A program made the translations under genes and the position numbers. Of a stretch of DNA of 57,781 nt, positions 7,574 through 17,311 are shown piece by piece. Source of the DNA: Flavobacteriales bacterium (GTDB lineage Bacteria > Bacteroidota > Bacteroidia > Flavobacteriales_F > PHOS-HE28). The stretch spans positions 1-57,781 of the forward strand of contig JADKCV010000023.1 of the NCBI GenBank assembly GCA_016718655.1, in the 5' to 3' direction. The notes below the pieces were generated by a model, which had not been told where the DNA came from, did not search any database, and was given only the letters and a program-made list of their open reading frames with translations. Positions within the stretch are counted from its first letter, which is position 1, and each line of letters starts with the position of its first letter.

Positions 7574-10500
7574 TCATTGCGCCAAGGTGAACCGCAGGCT
7601 GATACCCGCGTTGGTGTTGGCGCTCGGGAAGCTGGTGCTGATGACCGGGGTGTTCACCACGCGCTCATAGAAGGCCCGGATGTTCAGTCGCTGGTTGATG
7701 ACGTAATCGGCGCTGGTCTTGATGGACAGGATGTTCTGTCCGGCGGTCACCTGGTTCTGGCGTTCCTCCATCTTGCGGATCACCGTGGCATTGTCACGCA
7801 AGCTCAGGTCCACCCGCAGGTTCAGATCGCTCTTGGGTGCCACGCCACCGATGGCGAAGGGGAACTTCACGTTCTTGAACCGGTAGCCGGTGCCCACCAC
7901 GTACTCCTTGCCGCGGATCTCGGTGACCTGGTAGTTGGTGAGGCTGAGGCTCAGGTTGCGGTCACGGTTGTACTCGAACTTCAGGAGCATGCTGTTCTTC
8001 AGCGTGGCATCGAAGCTGGCGAAGGGGCGCATCACCTCCTGGATGGTGATCACGGAGATCTGTCGCTGGGGGATGAAGTTGCCCGCGGCATCCACCACGT
8101 TGGCACCCTCCTCATACAGCAGGTTGGTCTGGTAGTTGGCGATGCTGAAGCTGCTGCGGTAGCTGTTCTTCAAGGTGAAGGTGCGGAAGTACTTGGCGAA
8201 GAGCGGCACCTTGGTCAATCCGTCGTAGGTGATGTCCCAGTTCGGCATGGGCAACTGCTTGAAGGGATCGAGCTTGACCTTGTCCGGGGCTTTGCCGGTG
8301 TACGCCGCCAGGAAGGAGGGGATGACCACGTCCTGGTTGGTGGGACCATAGCCGGTGTAGAACCCGGTCTGGGTGTCCAAGATGGCGTTGGGGTTGGCCC
8401 CGGCCAAGCGAGCACTGATCAGAGGACGGTACTCGAGCACCCGTTCGAAGACCTCGTTCACGAAATTCTCATCGTCCCTGGCGAATGCGGTGGGCCAAGT
8501 GAGCATGCTCACACTGAAATTACCGTAGTCACGAGGGCTATCGTTGACGTAGGAGGAAGTGCTATCGTCCCACCGGAAGAAGGAGCTTCGGTTCTCTGCG
8601 AGCGTCCGGTTGGCGGTCACTTCCACCCGCATGCCCTTGAAGGGCTCCAACGAAACCCTTCCGTTGAAGGTCTCGGTGCGGGTGTTCGTGTACGGATTGA
8701 AGATGGAGGGCGTTCGCACCAACCAATCGTTCTCCGCCGCAGTGGTCGCGAAATCCCGGACCAGGTCCCCACTGAGGTCGTGGTTCTGCTGGCCGGTGAT
8801 GAAGCCGAAGCCAGGTGCTTGGAACCCGTCCATACCCAGGATGTTCGTACTGCGTGCATAGCCCGGAAGCAAGGTACCCGACGTCTGGCTGTAGGTGATG
8901 GTGCCGTTGCGCAAGGTCATCATCACACGGGCCAAGCCTTCAAGCACATTGAACCGCTCACCGGTGGGCTTGGCCGTTTTCGTGCTGTCGGTCTTGGTGG
9001 GGGTGGCTGCCTTGCCTCCCTTGGACGCGGCCTTCCCCTTGCCCTTGTCGTTGATCTTCTTTAGCCACTTCGACTTGTTGTAGAGGTTCACGAAGTTGAG
9101 CTGCCCGTTGATGGCGATGTTCTGGGAGTTCTGGATGGTATTGCCCAACGTATCCTGCGTAAAGGGGGCCCGGTCCCACTGGTAACCCGCGGTGTAGGTG
9201 GTGTTGGCCGTGATCCAGTCGGTGAGCGGGAACTTGTCCAAGGGGAGGGTGTAGTTGACCCCGATGGTGTGGTCGTAACGGGTGACCTCACCGAAATCGC
9301 GGATGCTGGTGAGCACGCTGTCCTTCCACAGCTCATACTCGTCCTTGATCTTGGGGTTCACACGGCCCGGTGTCTCACCGATGACGGCCAGGTTGTTGGC
9401 GTTGAAGTCGAGCTTCAGGGAACGGGTGAGCTCGTAGCGGAACCCATACTGGCTGCTCCAGTTGAAGTTCTTGTTGTAGGTGGGTCGTGGCGGCAGCGAT
9501 TCGATGTCGGGGTTGGGACGCACCAATCGTTCCAGGTACATGCGGTCCACCGAGGTGCGCAGGGTCACCTGTTTGAAGCCCATGTTCACGTTGAAGTCCT
9601 TGATCAGCTTGAGCCACTTGCTCTTGCTGACGATGCCGATGTTCTTGAAGGGCTCGATGGCCAAGGGCTTGGGATTGAATTGATAGCCCAACGCACCGCG
9701 GTAGGTCCGGGTGTTCTCGAAGGCCGTGTTCACATCGAAGTACTCCTGCTCGGAATAGGCGTAGGACAAGGTGAGGTTCTCCACGTCGAAGAACTGTTCC
9801 TTGGCTCCTTCCCCGCGGTCCTTGCGCACGTTGGTGAAGTTGATGCTTCGCCGACGGGTGTAGGTGCGGGTCTGCTTGAGGCGTTCCTTGCGCTCATCAC
9901 GTGTGAGTGTGCGTGTGGCCTCGTTGAACTCGATGTCCGGGTTCAGGGGGTCGAACTGGGGATTGATGACCTGTTCGGAATAACCCACGTACATGGGGAC
10001 CCTCACGTTGCTCGCTTCGGGCAGGAACTTACCGAGTTCGAGGTTGGCGGAAAGGTCCACCCCATACCGGGTATCGCGTTGGCGTTCGCTCACCCGCTTG
10101 TCGATGCTTCCCCAGAACGGGGTGCTGTAGTTACCGGCCACGCTGACGGAACCCAGGTCGGCGAGTTGGGCGTTCACCCGGGCCAATGCGGCCCAACCAC
10201 CCCGCTGGTCGAAGTCCGTCAGTCGGAGCTCGTTCACCCAGACCTCCACACACTGGGGCTGACCATCATCCGCGCGCCACGGGTTGGCCTCCTCACCATC
10301 CTTCTTGGGGTTGCGGATGCCGATCATCACCGTGCGCATCTGGCTCAGGTTTGGATTGCCCTTCACGAACACCCGACGGTCGCCATCGGCGCCTTCGTAC
10401 CGGAAATTCTTCGGGAATCCCGCCTGGTCCCGCTGGATCTTGATGTCGTTGAGCTTGGCGAACTCGATGATCATGTTGTTCGCTTCCGGCCAGACGTTGT

Positions 10501-10905
10501 AAGGATCGCGGTCGAAGAAATCCGATGGCACCACGGGGATCTCGTACTCGTAGTAGTTCTGGTCGTAGTCGTTGCCCAAGCGCATGAACACGGATACATC
10601 ACCATAGTTCAAGGGGCGGTTCGGATCGGAGCTCTCCGCGTGAACGTACATGCGCAACTTCTTGTAGCTCCGGATGTCGAAGCTCACGTTGCGGAAACTT
10701 GCCCGCGCATCCCCGTCGCGCAGGTTGCAGGTCTTCATCTGCAAGCTCTGCTCGTTGAGGTTGCGCAAGTTCGCGCTGGCCACGTCGATCTCCTGGTTGA
10801 TGTCCGGGGGAAGCACGTAGTTGATCGGCGTGCGGTTGCCGTTCTCCTCGATGTTCACCGCGGCCACCTCGAACACCGTGGCAGCTGGATCGATAACGGG
10901 TCCTT
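7574..10905 (-). CDS. sprA: Type IX secretion translocon SprA/Sov, C-terminal part (after frameshift)
   Basis: This continues the reading of the sprA gene in a second frame for about 1,100 residues. Homology resumes at VIDPAATVFEVAAVNIEENG and NYVLPPDINQEID, the expected sequence directly after the break. Numerous beta-strand-rich stretches (for example NLTLSYAYSEQEYFDVNT, YRFKNVKFPFAIGG) fit the very large outer-membrane barrel of SprA, ending in GISLRFTLAQ. The frame is open up to 11095, but residues encoded above about 10900 are out of frame and meaningless. Together with the N-terminal part the protein is about 2,400 residues, normal for SprA. Confidence 0.88.
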
Positions 10906-13900
10906 CACCGGGGTGTTGAGGCTGAAGTTGTACTTGCGCCACTCCCCGCGCACGAATTCCAACCGGGCGAAGCGCAAGGTCACCTCCTGCTGCCAGCCCT
11001 TCACATACATGCGCATGAAGCGGATGCTGCGGAAGTCCTGTATCCCGTTGACCACCGCATCGGGCTGGCGCACCGGTACTTTGAACTGGTACCAATAGAC
11101 CTGCTTGGGGCCCTCCGGGGTATTGGCCGTGGCCAGGATCCGGTCTGCGATGTAGTTGCGACCCACCACCATGTCCTGGGGACGCAACCTGACCCGGTAG
11201 TGGAAGTAGCTCTCGCTCTCGCTCAGGTTCTGGTCCTGGTTGATGTCCTCGGCCGTGGGGATGGTGGTCTGCTGGGTAGGGTAGTCCTCCGGTGAATCCT
11301 CGTCCGTGACCGAGTTCCCCTCGGGTGCATTGAAGTACTTGTAGCGCTCAAGGATGTCCGCACCGGTATCGTCGAAGTCCGTTCCGCGGAAGAAGCGGTA
11401 GTCATCATTGGAGGGGTCGTTCTGCCAACGGGCACGGGCCGAAGGGGTCAACTGGTCCAGGAACACATCGCGGAAGTAGTCCACCTCATTGCGGCCCTCC
11501 AGATCGGTCTGTGTGCTGGCCAGACCATCCATACCCACGTCCTGGTAGCGGTTCGAGTTGTCCTCCACGATCGCGAAGGCGTTCACCACGCTCTGGGTGG
11601 TGGGGATCACACCCCATGCGGTGGTGTCGGTGGCTTGCGCAACATCGGAAAGGTCCTTAGGCAGTCCGTTCTCGAAGAACTTACGACCGTCGCGCAGGAC
11701 GTCCTCGCTGATGTTACCCAGGTCGATGTACAGCTCGCCGCCGGTGGAGTTCGGAGAATCCTCATTGGTGGCGGGCTCCCCATTGCTGTTGCTGGCGTTG
11801 AAGAACGGATCCATCATCCAGAACTGGACCGTTTCGATGTTGCTCGCCTCGAAATCCGTGGTGGTGATCCGCCGGGTGATGCCCGCCCAGTTCGCTTCCG
11901 GATCGAACAGCCCGCCATCATTGGTGAGGTCCGTGTTATAGTTGTAGGGACCACGTTCGGACGGGTAGTACGTGAGGTCCAATGCCGGGATGTTGGCCGG
12001 GGTACCCGCAGGTAACTGTCGGTTGGGGAACACCTCCTGCTCGAGCACCTCGCGCATCCTGTTGTCGCTCCTGATCTCGTCGCTATCCGCGATGTTCTGC
12101 GGGGTAAGGTTGTTGTTGCGGAAGAAGAGCGGGTCGATGACGTACCAGGCGAGTTGGGCACGGCGGAAGCCATTGCGTAGGTCGTTCACCAGGTCGCCCT
12201 CTGGGAAGAGGTCGGGTTGGCCCTGTGGAGTGGCCGCATGGAACCACAAGCTCTGGGTGCGGAGATCGATGGTGCTCACACTGCCCTCGAAGTCGTCGAT
12301 GTAACTGGTACCTGCATCGCCGATGGCCTTGCTGTGACCCGGGATCAGGTAGGCCGCCTCTGCACTTGCCGAGATATTGGATTCCGCCTTGGTGGCATAG
12401 AACGGGAGCTTGTCCACCAGGTCGGTCAACCAGCGTGATCCGGTCTGCCACGAACCATCGATACCCACGATGGTGTTCGAGATGGGCTCATCACCCACGT
12501 TCACCTTCTGGGTCAATGGGCGCTCGTACAGGTTCATGATGGTACCACCGAATACCAGGTCCTTGCTGATCTTGTAGTCGAAGCGCGCGCCTGCCAAGGT
12601 CTTTGTCTGGATGCTGAACAGGGAGTTGCTCTCCAAGGCGATGTCCACCGGAGTGCCGCTCTCCAGAATGCCCTGGTTCAGGATACGCACGCGACCCAGG
12701 TTGTAGTCGACGGTATAGTCCTGGTTCTCGATCAATCGGACACCACCGGCCGTGACCACCACACTTCCTTGAGGTATGTTCACGCTGTTCAACGAGATCA
12801 CGTCACTACTGGCCGATCGGTAACTTCCCTTGAGCCGGAAGCGGTTGAACTCCGGCTGGTTCTGCGCGGCGGTCTTCGTGCTGTCGTAAAGCTGCTGATA
12901 GGTGATCGTCCGGCGGAGCTGCGGCGGGTTCAGTGGTGCATTGGGGTCCGGTCCGACCAGCTGCCGGTCCAGGAATTCCCCGAACGGTTCAAGCACAGGG
13001 AAGAAGATCCGCCCTGATTGCGACTGGATGGTACCTCCTACCGTGGCCGCTCCATCGATGAAGTCGAACCAGCCATCGGGGTTGGGCGCATTGTTCGGGT
13101 CCAGCCGGTCCAGCCCCAACGCCTGGATGAGCGGTATCTGGTCCAGCGGGGCCCGCGGGATGTAGTTGATGTCCACACCCGTGGTGGGGTTGTTGTAGAT
13201 CAGGTCCAACCGGAAGTTATCCCTGTTCACCTGGAAGGCCCCCAACGAATAGATGTTCTTCATCATCAGGTCCCACAAGGGTAGCTTGGGGTCCGTAATG
13301 GTGGCCTTAAGCAACCGCAGCACCAATGCCGATGGAGGTCCGATCCCATCCGTGGAGAATTCACCCACCTGATAGGTCTCGCCTTGAAAGGTGTACTGGT
13401 AGGCCACGGCCAATACCTCGTCATTGTTCAAGGACTGGTTCAAGGAGATGAATCCCAACCGATCATTGATCGTGTATTCGTTCTGGAGCAACAAACGTGC
13501 GTTCTCCAACCGCTCGAAATGGCGGGCATCCCTGAGACCCAGCACTTGAAGCGCCCCGGTGGCCTGGAAGAACCCTCGGATCCCGGGATCGTTGCTCACC
13601 CGTTGGTAGAGGGTGTTGGCCGCGTTGCTCGCCACGTTCACCGTGCCGTCCAGAACAAGCCCCGGAGGCAGGTCACCACTGAGCTGGTTGGCCGCGATGG
13701 CCGCGGCGCTCGCATCCTCGCCCAGGTCGGTGAAGGCCACCACGTTCCTGTTCTGCTGGAAATCCTGGCGCACATTGGTCACCCACACCTCCACGCGGGT
13801 GATCTGCACACCGCTGTTCACCGTGGGCAAGGTCCGCATTGCGTTCTCATACTGCCCTCGGAAGAAATGGCTGAGGAAGTAGTGCTTGTTGGCCTCGTAC

Positions 13901-14832
13901 TCATCCGCCTTGATGTCGAAGTTGGTGGTCTGCGCCCCGCCCTGGGTCTGCACATTGCGTCGTTGTCCCTTCTCCTGGCTGAAGATGGCTGTTGCAGTAA
14001 GGCGCCCGAACCGCAGTTCGGTCTTCAGGCCGAAGAGGCTCTGGCTACCCTGTATCAGTGTCCCGCGCAACGGTAGGCTCACGTTACCCGCTTCGATCTT
14101 CTGGATGATCTCGTCCTCATAGCCGGTGTAGTCCAGCTTCACCTGGTTCTCGAAGTCGAAGGTCGCTTGTGTGTTGTAGTTGGTGTTGATCTTCAGCTTC
14201 TCTCCGATGTTGCCCACCAGGTTCAATTGGATCCGCTGGTCGAAGTTGAACGTGGTGATGCGGCGCTGGTCGATCGGGATCCGTGGGTTCTCGGTCTTGC
14301 TGATGTTCACCCCGAAGATGACCTCGGCCGAACCGCGCGGTTTGATGTCGATCGTGTTGCCACCGAAGATGCGATCGAACGCCTCACCGCGCACTTTGAT
14401 CTTGGGGATGAGGTCCTTCTGGGCGCTCTCACTATCCTGCTCCACCCGGTCCAACCAGTAATTCTCCATGGATCGCTCCATGTCATACTGTAGGTATTCC
14501 TCCAACGAGAGGCTCATGGGCGGCCGGAAGTCGAAGGATCCACCCACGGAACTCTGCATGATGTACTGCCCGGTCACCGGGTCGTAGATCACGTCGTTCT
14601 GGATGTTCTCGGGATCACCCAGGTTCAAGCGGCCAGAGCCTTGATCACCGGGGGTCAGCGGGTCGGTGATGGGCCATACCAGATCAACCTCGGGGGAGTC
14701 CACCTGCAGGATGAGGCTGCGCGAGGCCATGGTATTCGTGGCACACAGCACAAGTACCAGCAGGACCAAGCCCCAAGACCTCTTGGCACCCGCGCCAACG
14801 GCGGATCGGAATAGCTGACGCTCCTTCATCAC
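10855..14832 (-). CDS. sprA: Type IX secretion translocon SprA/Sov, N-terminal part (frameshifted)
   Basis: SprA forms the outer-membrane conduit through which type IX clients are exported, and is needed for gliding in Flavobacterium. The start MMKERQLF leads into a signal peptide (hydrophobic GLVLLVLVLCATNTMA). Typical motifs follow: SVGGSFDFRPPMSLSLEEYL, FNFDQRIQLNLVGNIGEKL and DDFEGSVSTIDLR. After NFSLNTPVKDP (near 10903) the frame runs into 16 unrelated residues and a stop, while the true continuation lies in the neighbouring frame. One base lost or gained near 10895-10905 explains this. It is 10 bp downstream of ruvA. Confidence 0.92.
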   Translation of the reverse strand: MMKERQLFRSAVGAGAKRSWGLVLLVLVLCATNTMASRSLILQVDSPEVDLVWPITDPLTPGDQGSGRLNLGDPENIQNDVIYDPVTGQYIMQSSVGGSFDFRPPMSLSLEEYLQYDMERSMENYWLDRVEQDSESAQKDLIPKIKVRGEAFDRIFGGNTIDIKPRGSAEVIFGVNISKTENPRIPIDQRRITTFNFDQRIQLNLVGNIGEKLKINTNYNTQATFDFENQVKLDYTGYEDEIIQKIEAGNVSLPLRGTLIQGSQSLFGLKTELRFGRLTATAIFSQEKGQRRNVQTQGGAQTTNFDIKADEYEANKHYFLSHFFRGQYENAMRTLPTVNSGVQITRVEVWVTNVRQDFQQNRNVVAFTDLGEDASAAAIAANQLSGDLPPGLVLDGTVNVASNAANTLYQRVSNDPGIRGFFQATGALQVLGLRDARHFERLENARLLLQNEYTINDRLGFISLNQSLNNDEVLAVAYQYTFQGETYQVGEFSTDGIGPPSALVLRLLKATITDPKLPLWDLMMKNIYSLGAFQVNRDNFRLDLIYNNPTTGVDINYIPRAPLDQIPLIQALGLDRLDPNNAPNPDGWFDFIDGAATVGGTIQSQSGRIFFPVLEPFGEFLDRQLVGPDPNAPLNPPQLRRTITYQQLYDSTKTAAQNQPEFNRFRLKGSYRSASSDVISLNSVNIPQGSVVVTAGGVRLIENQDYTVDYNLGRVRILNQGILESGTPVDIALESNSLFSIQTKTLAGARFDYKISKDLVFGGTIMNLYERPLTQKVNVGDEPISNTIVGIDGSWQTGSRWLTDLVDKLPFYATKAESNISASAEAAYLIPGHSKAIGDAGTSYIDDFEGSVSTIDLRTQSLWFHAATPQGQPDLFPEGDLVNDLRNGFRRAQLAWYVIDPLFFRNNNLTPQNIADSDEIRSDNRMREVLEQEVFPNRQLPAGTPANIPALDLTYYPSERGPYNYNTDLTNDGGLFDPEANWAGITRRITTTDFEASNIETVQFWMMDPFFNASNSNGEPATNEDSPNSTGGELYIDLGNISEDVLRDGRKFFENGLPKDLSDVAQATDTTAWGVIPTTQSVVNAFAIVEDNSNRYQDVGMDGLASTQTDLEGRNEVDYFRDVFLDQLTPSARARWQNDPSNDDYRFFRGTDFDDTGADILERYKYFNAPEGNSVTDEDSPEDYPTQQTTIPTAEDINQDQNLSESESYFHYRVRLRPQDMVVGRNYIADRILATANTPEGPKQVYWYQFKVPVRQPDAVVNGIQDFRSIRFMRMYVKGWQQEVTLRFARLEFVRGEWRKYNFSLNTPVKDPLSIQLPRCSRWPR

Positions 14833-14842
14833 GTGCTCTCGC

Positions 14843-15451
14843 TCAAAGGTTCTTCAGCGCCAGTTTGATCACTGTTTCCAAGGTCGGGGGGGCGTCACCA
14901 TGCTCCTGGAGCACTGCGTGAAGCGCGCGTTCGGCTTTCATGCGGTCCAGCCCCAGAGAGACCAGTGCCGATAACGCTTCGGCCTTGACGGTATTGCCCC
15001 CGACGGGACCGGAAGCGCCGATCGGGGTGGCCGACCCTGCCAACTTGCCTTGCAATTCGGTCACGATCCGCTGGGCCAACTTGGGTCCGATGCCCTTCAC
15101 CGACTGTAGCACTTGCACATTGCCTGTAAGCACCGCAGTGTGCACATCCTCGGCACTACGGGCGCTCAGGATGGACATGCCGATGGTGGCCGACACCCCC
15201 TGCACGTCGATCAAACGCCTGAACAATTGGCGCTCATCGGCATTCAGGAACCCATAGAGCCGATGTTCGCTCGAGCCGGAGCGTACGTCCACGGTCACGG
15301 CATAATGCACATGCATCCGTACCACACCCTTTGCAGGTAACCGGCCAAGGGTATTGGCACTCACCTGCACCAGGTAGCCCACACCATGGCAGTCCAGCAC
15401 CACATGGTCCTGGCCACGCTCCAATAGCTCACCGTTCAGGCTGTCGATCAT
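14843..15451 (-). CDS. ruvA: Holliday junction branch migration protein RuvA
   Basis: RuvA tetramers bind Holliday junctions and load the RuvB motor. The 202-residue protein begins MIDSLNGELLE, has the N-terminal OB fold, two helix-hairpin-helix motifs (LIDVQGVSATIGMSIL and LQSVKGIGPKLAQRIV) and a C-terminal domain III ending VIKLALKNL. ruvB is separate, at 23.5 kb. Placement directly before sprA is shared with other Bacteroidota. The upstream minus strand has TATTTTCG near 15534, one mismatch from the promoter box. Confidence 0.96.
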   Translation of the reverse strand: MIDSLNGELLERGQDHVVLDCHGVGYLVQVSANTLGRLPAKGVVRMHVHYAVTVDVRSGSSEHRLYGFLNADERQLFRRLIDVQGVSATIGMSILSARSAEDVHTAVLTGNVQVLQSVKGIGPKLAQRIVTELQGKLAGSATPIGASGPVGGNTVKAEALSALVSLGLDRMKAERALHAVLQEHGDAPPTLETVIKLALKNL

Positions 15452-15627
15452 CCTGTCCCTTCTGCATGAAAATGGTCCTGGTCGGAAGGGGGTAAAGTGC
15501 GCTTATGGGCGAAGGGTTTCGGGAACGAAGGGCACGAAAATAAGGGAATGCTGCGATCCCCATCAGCATGGACCTCGTAGTTCCGGAGGGGATGGGCGTC
15601 AAGCCTTGGTCCGTTACCTTTCGGGAC

Positions 15628-16332
15628 ATGGTCAGAAAGCGGGTCGTGGTCCTGAGTGGCGCCGGTGTGAGCGCGGAGAGCGGTCTACGCACCTTCCGCG
15701 ATAGCGATGGGCTTTGGGAACAGTACCGGATCGAGGACGTGGCCACACCCGAAGCGTTCGCCCGTGACCCCGCGCTGGTATTCCACTTCTACGACCAACG
15801 CCGGGCACAGGTCCTTGCTGCGGCTCCGAATGCCGCCCACCATACGATCGCTGGACTGGAGCAGGAGTTCGATGTACACGTGATCACCCAGAACATCGAC
15901 GACCTGCACGAACGCGCTGGTAGCACTCGGGTGCTTCACCTGCATGGCGAGATCACCAAGGCACGAAGTACGGCCGACCCCGACGTGATCGTGTCGGTGA
16001 ACGGCCCATCACTCGGTCCGGGTGATCGTTGCCCATTGGGATCCCAATTGCGTCCGCACATCGTGTGGTTCGGCGAGCCCGTCCCGTTGCTTTCCGCGGC
16101 CGCCGCACTCATCGGTCAGGCCCATATACTGATCATCGTGGGCACCTCCTTACAGGTGTACCCGGCTGCGGGGCTGGTGCATGCACTCCCTCCGAACGCA
16201 GAACTCCATCTGGTGGACCCGGTCATGCCTGACCTTCCGGCACGCACCTACAACCACATCAAGGAAAAGGCCAGCATCGGTCTCCCCATGCTGGCCTCTT
16301 CCCTTCGGAACGCGCTTCTCAGCGGCCGGTGA
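15628..16332 (+). CDS. cobB: NAD-dependent protein deacylase (sirtuin class III)
   Basis: This enzyme removes acyl groups from lysine using NAD+. With ATG 15628 it has 234 residues: GAGVSAESG at 11-19, QNID at 88-91 and the catalytic His106 in LHLHGEI. Tyr55 and Arg58 (FYDQRR) form the YxxR pair that in SIRT5 and E. coli CobB favours succinyl or malonyl groups. The usual four zinc cysteines are absent; only one Cys lies in that region, as in several Bacteroidota sirtuins. The box TACCTTTC lies just upstream. The upstream in-frame ATG at 15568 is disfavoured. It overlaps the convergent gene by 14 bp. Confidence 0.9.
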   Translation: MVRKRVVVLSGAGVSAESGLRTFRDSDGLWEQYRIEDVATPEAFARDPALVFHFYDQRRAQVLAAAPNAAHHTIAGLEQEFDVHVITQNIDDLHERAGSTRVLHLHGEITKARSTADPDVIVSVNGPSLGPGDRCPLGSQLRPHIVWFGEPVPLLSAAAALIGQAHILIIVGTSLQVYPAAGLVHALPPNAELHLVDPVMPDLPARTYNHIKEKASIGLPMLASSLRNALLSGR

Positions 16333-17080
16333 CCACGAATCGCTTGGTGGCCAACGTATCGCCATTGCGTTGCACACTGGCGAAGTACAGGCCTTCGGAC
16401 ATGTTCACGGTGCCGAGGCGCGCCAAGGTCTGACCGGGACGCACGGTGATGGTGCGGACCCGCTCACCCAGTGCATTGAACACGACGAGATCGAGCGCTT
16501 GGTCCACATTGCGCACATCCATCTGGAACTGGATATCGGAACCTTGGCTCGGGTTGGGATAGGCGCTCAACGTGACCGCCGGGATCAATTCCTCCACTCC
16601 GACGTTGTCGATCGCACGGAACTGGATGTCGCACCAGACCGAATCGGTGAACGAGGTCACGTTGAACCAAACATACCGGTAGGTGCTGTTCCCGACAAGG
16701 CCACTCGGCATATGGTAGGCGTGGAAATTCGTGTTGGGCACATCGACCACGAGTTCCAACGCATCCTGGCCTGCACCCTGCCATGCGACGGTCTGGCCCG
16801 CTTCACGAGGCGCGTAACACTGCCCCCAGCAGAAATAGTTGTAGGTCGTGGGTTGAACGTCCAATTCGTAACGGCGAACGTTCACCGTGACCGGGTCACC
16901 GGAGGCGAGCGTCACGATGATACTCTCCTCCAGTACGAATTCCTCGGCGCCGCCGACGACCTCGACCAATTGACCGTTGACCAGTACCCCATCGTGGTCC
17001 CTCAGTTCGATCGGGGATTGGGCTGAAGCAAGACCAGTGGCCAGGACCAGTGAGGCGAGGGAAGCGTAACGTTGTACCAT
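16319..17080 (-). CDS. Secreted protein with type IX C-terminal sorting domain
   Basis: A 253-residue exported protein. The signal peptide (LASLVLATGLASAQ) is followed by an unrecognised region of about 165 residues containing YNYFCWGQCYAPR. The C-terminal type A sorting domain runs from LSAYPNPSQGSDIQF through VVFNALGERVRTITV to GLYFASVQRNGDTLATKRFVV. It is predicted to cross the outer membrane by the SprA system encoded nearby. The body domain resembles no family I can name. A TACCTTTG box lies 43 nt upstream. Confidence 0.85.
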   Translation of the reverse strand: MVQRYASLASLVLATGLASAQSPIELRDHDGVLVNGQLVEVVGGAEEFVLEESIIVTLASGDPVTVNVRRYELDVQPTTYNYFCWGQCYAPREAGQTVAWQGAGQDALELVVDVPNTNFHAYHMPSGLVGNSTYRYVWFNVTSFTDSVWCDIQFRAIDNVGVEELIPAVTLSAYPNPSQGSDIQFQMDVRNVDQALDLVVFNALGERVRTITVRPGQTLARLGTVNMSEGLYFASVQRNGDTLATKRFVVTGR

Positions 17081-17123
17081 GGTGTTTCGATTGTCGTGCG
17101 ATCCGTTATCGGACCACTACGTG

Positions 17124-17131
17124 CAAAGGTA
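17124..17131 (-). promoter_or_regulatory. -7 promoter box for the 16.3-kb type IX client
   Basis: TACCTTTG on the minus strand, the commonest Bacteroidota form of TAnnTTTG, 43 nt upstream of the ATG at 17080. No -33 box is obvious. Confidence 0.5.
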
Positions 17132-17244
17132 GTGCCGACCCACTCTCCTGAGGTGGCTCGAACAGGTTGGAAGGGCGCATCGATAGGACGACTAGGATCC
17201 CAAGGAACATGGGACAAACTCTACCATTGGGTACCCCCCTGCCC

Positions 17245-17252
17245 TACATTTG
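17245..17252 (+). promoter_or_regulatory. -7 promoter box for the Omp28 cluster
   Basis: TACATTTG matches TAnnTTTG, 59 nt upstream of the ATG at 17312. ATTG at 17226-17229 is a weak -33 candidate, somewhat too close. Confidence 0.45.
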
Positions 17253-17311
17253 ACCAACGGCGGTCCTTAGAGCGCTGTTCACTGTTCGATCCTAATCCCC
17301 CCCTAACGTAG

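Noticed and set aside
7577..11098. Long open frames on the plus strand (495 and 609 codons)
   Set aside because: They lie opposite sprA, have unusual Val/Gly/His/Leu-rich composition and show no motifs; they are shadows produced by the high GC of the real gene.
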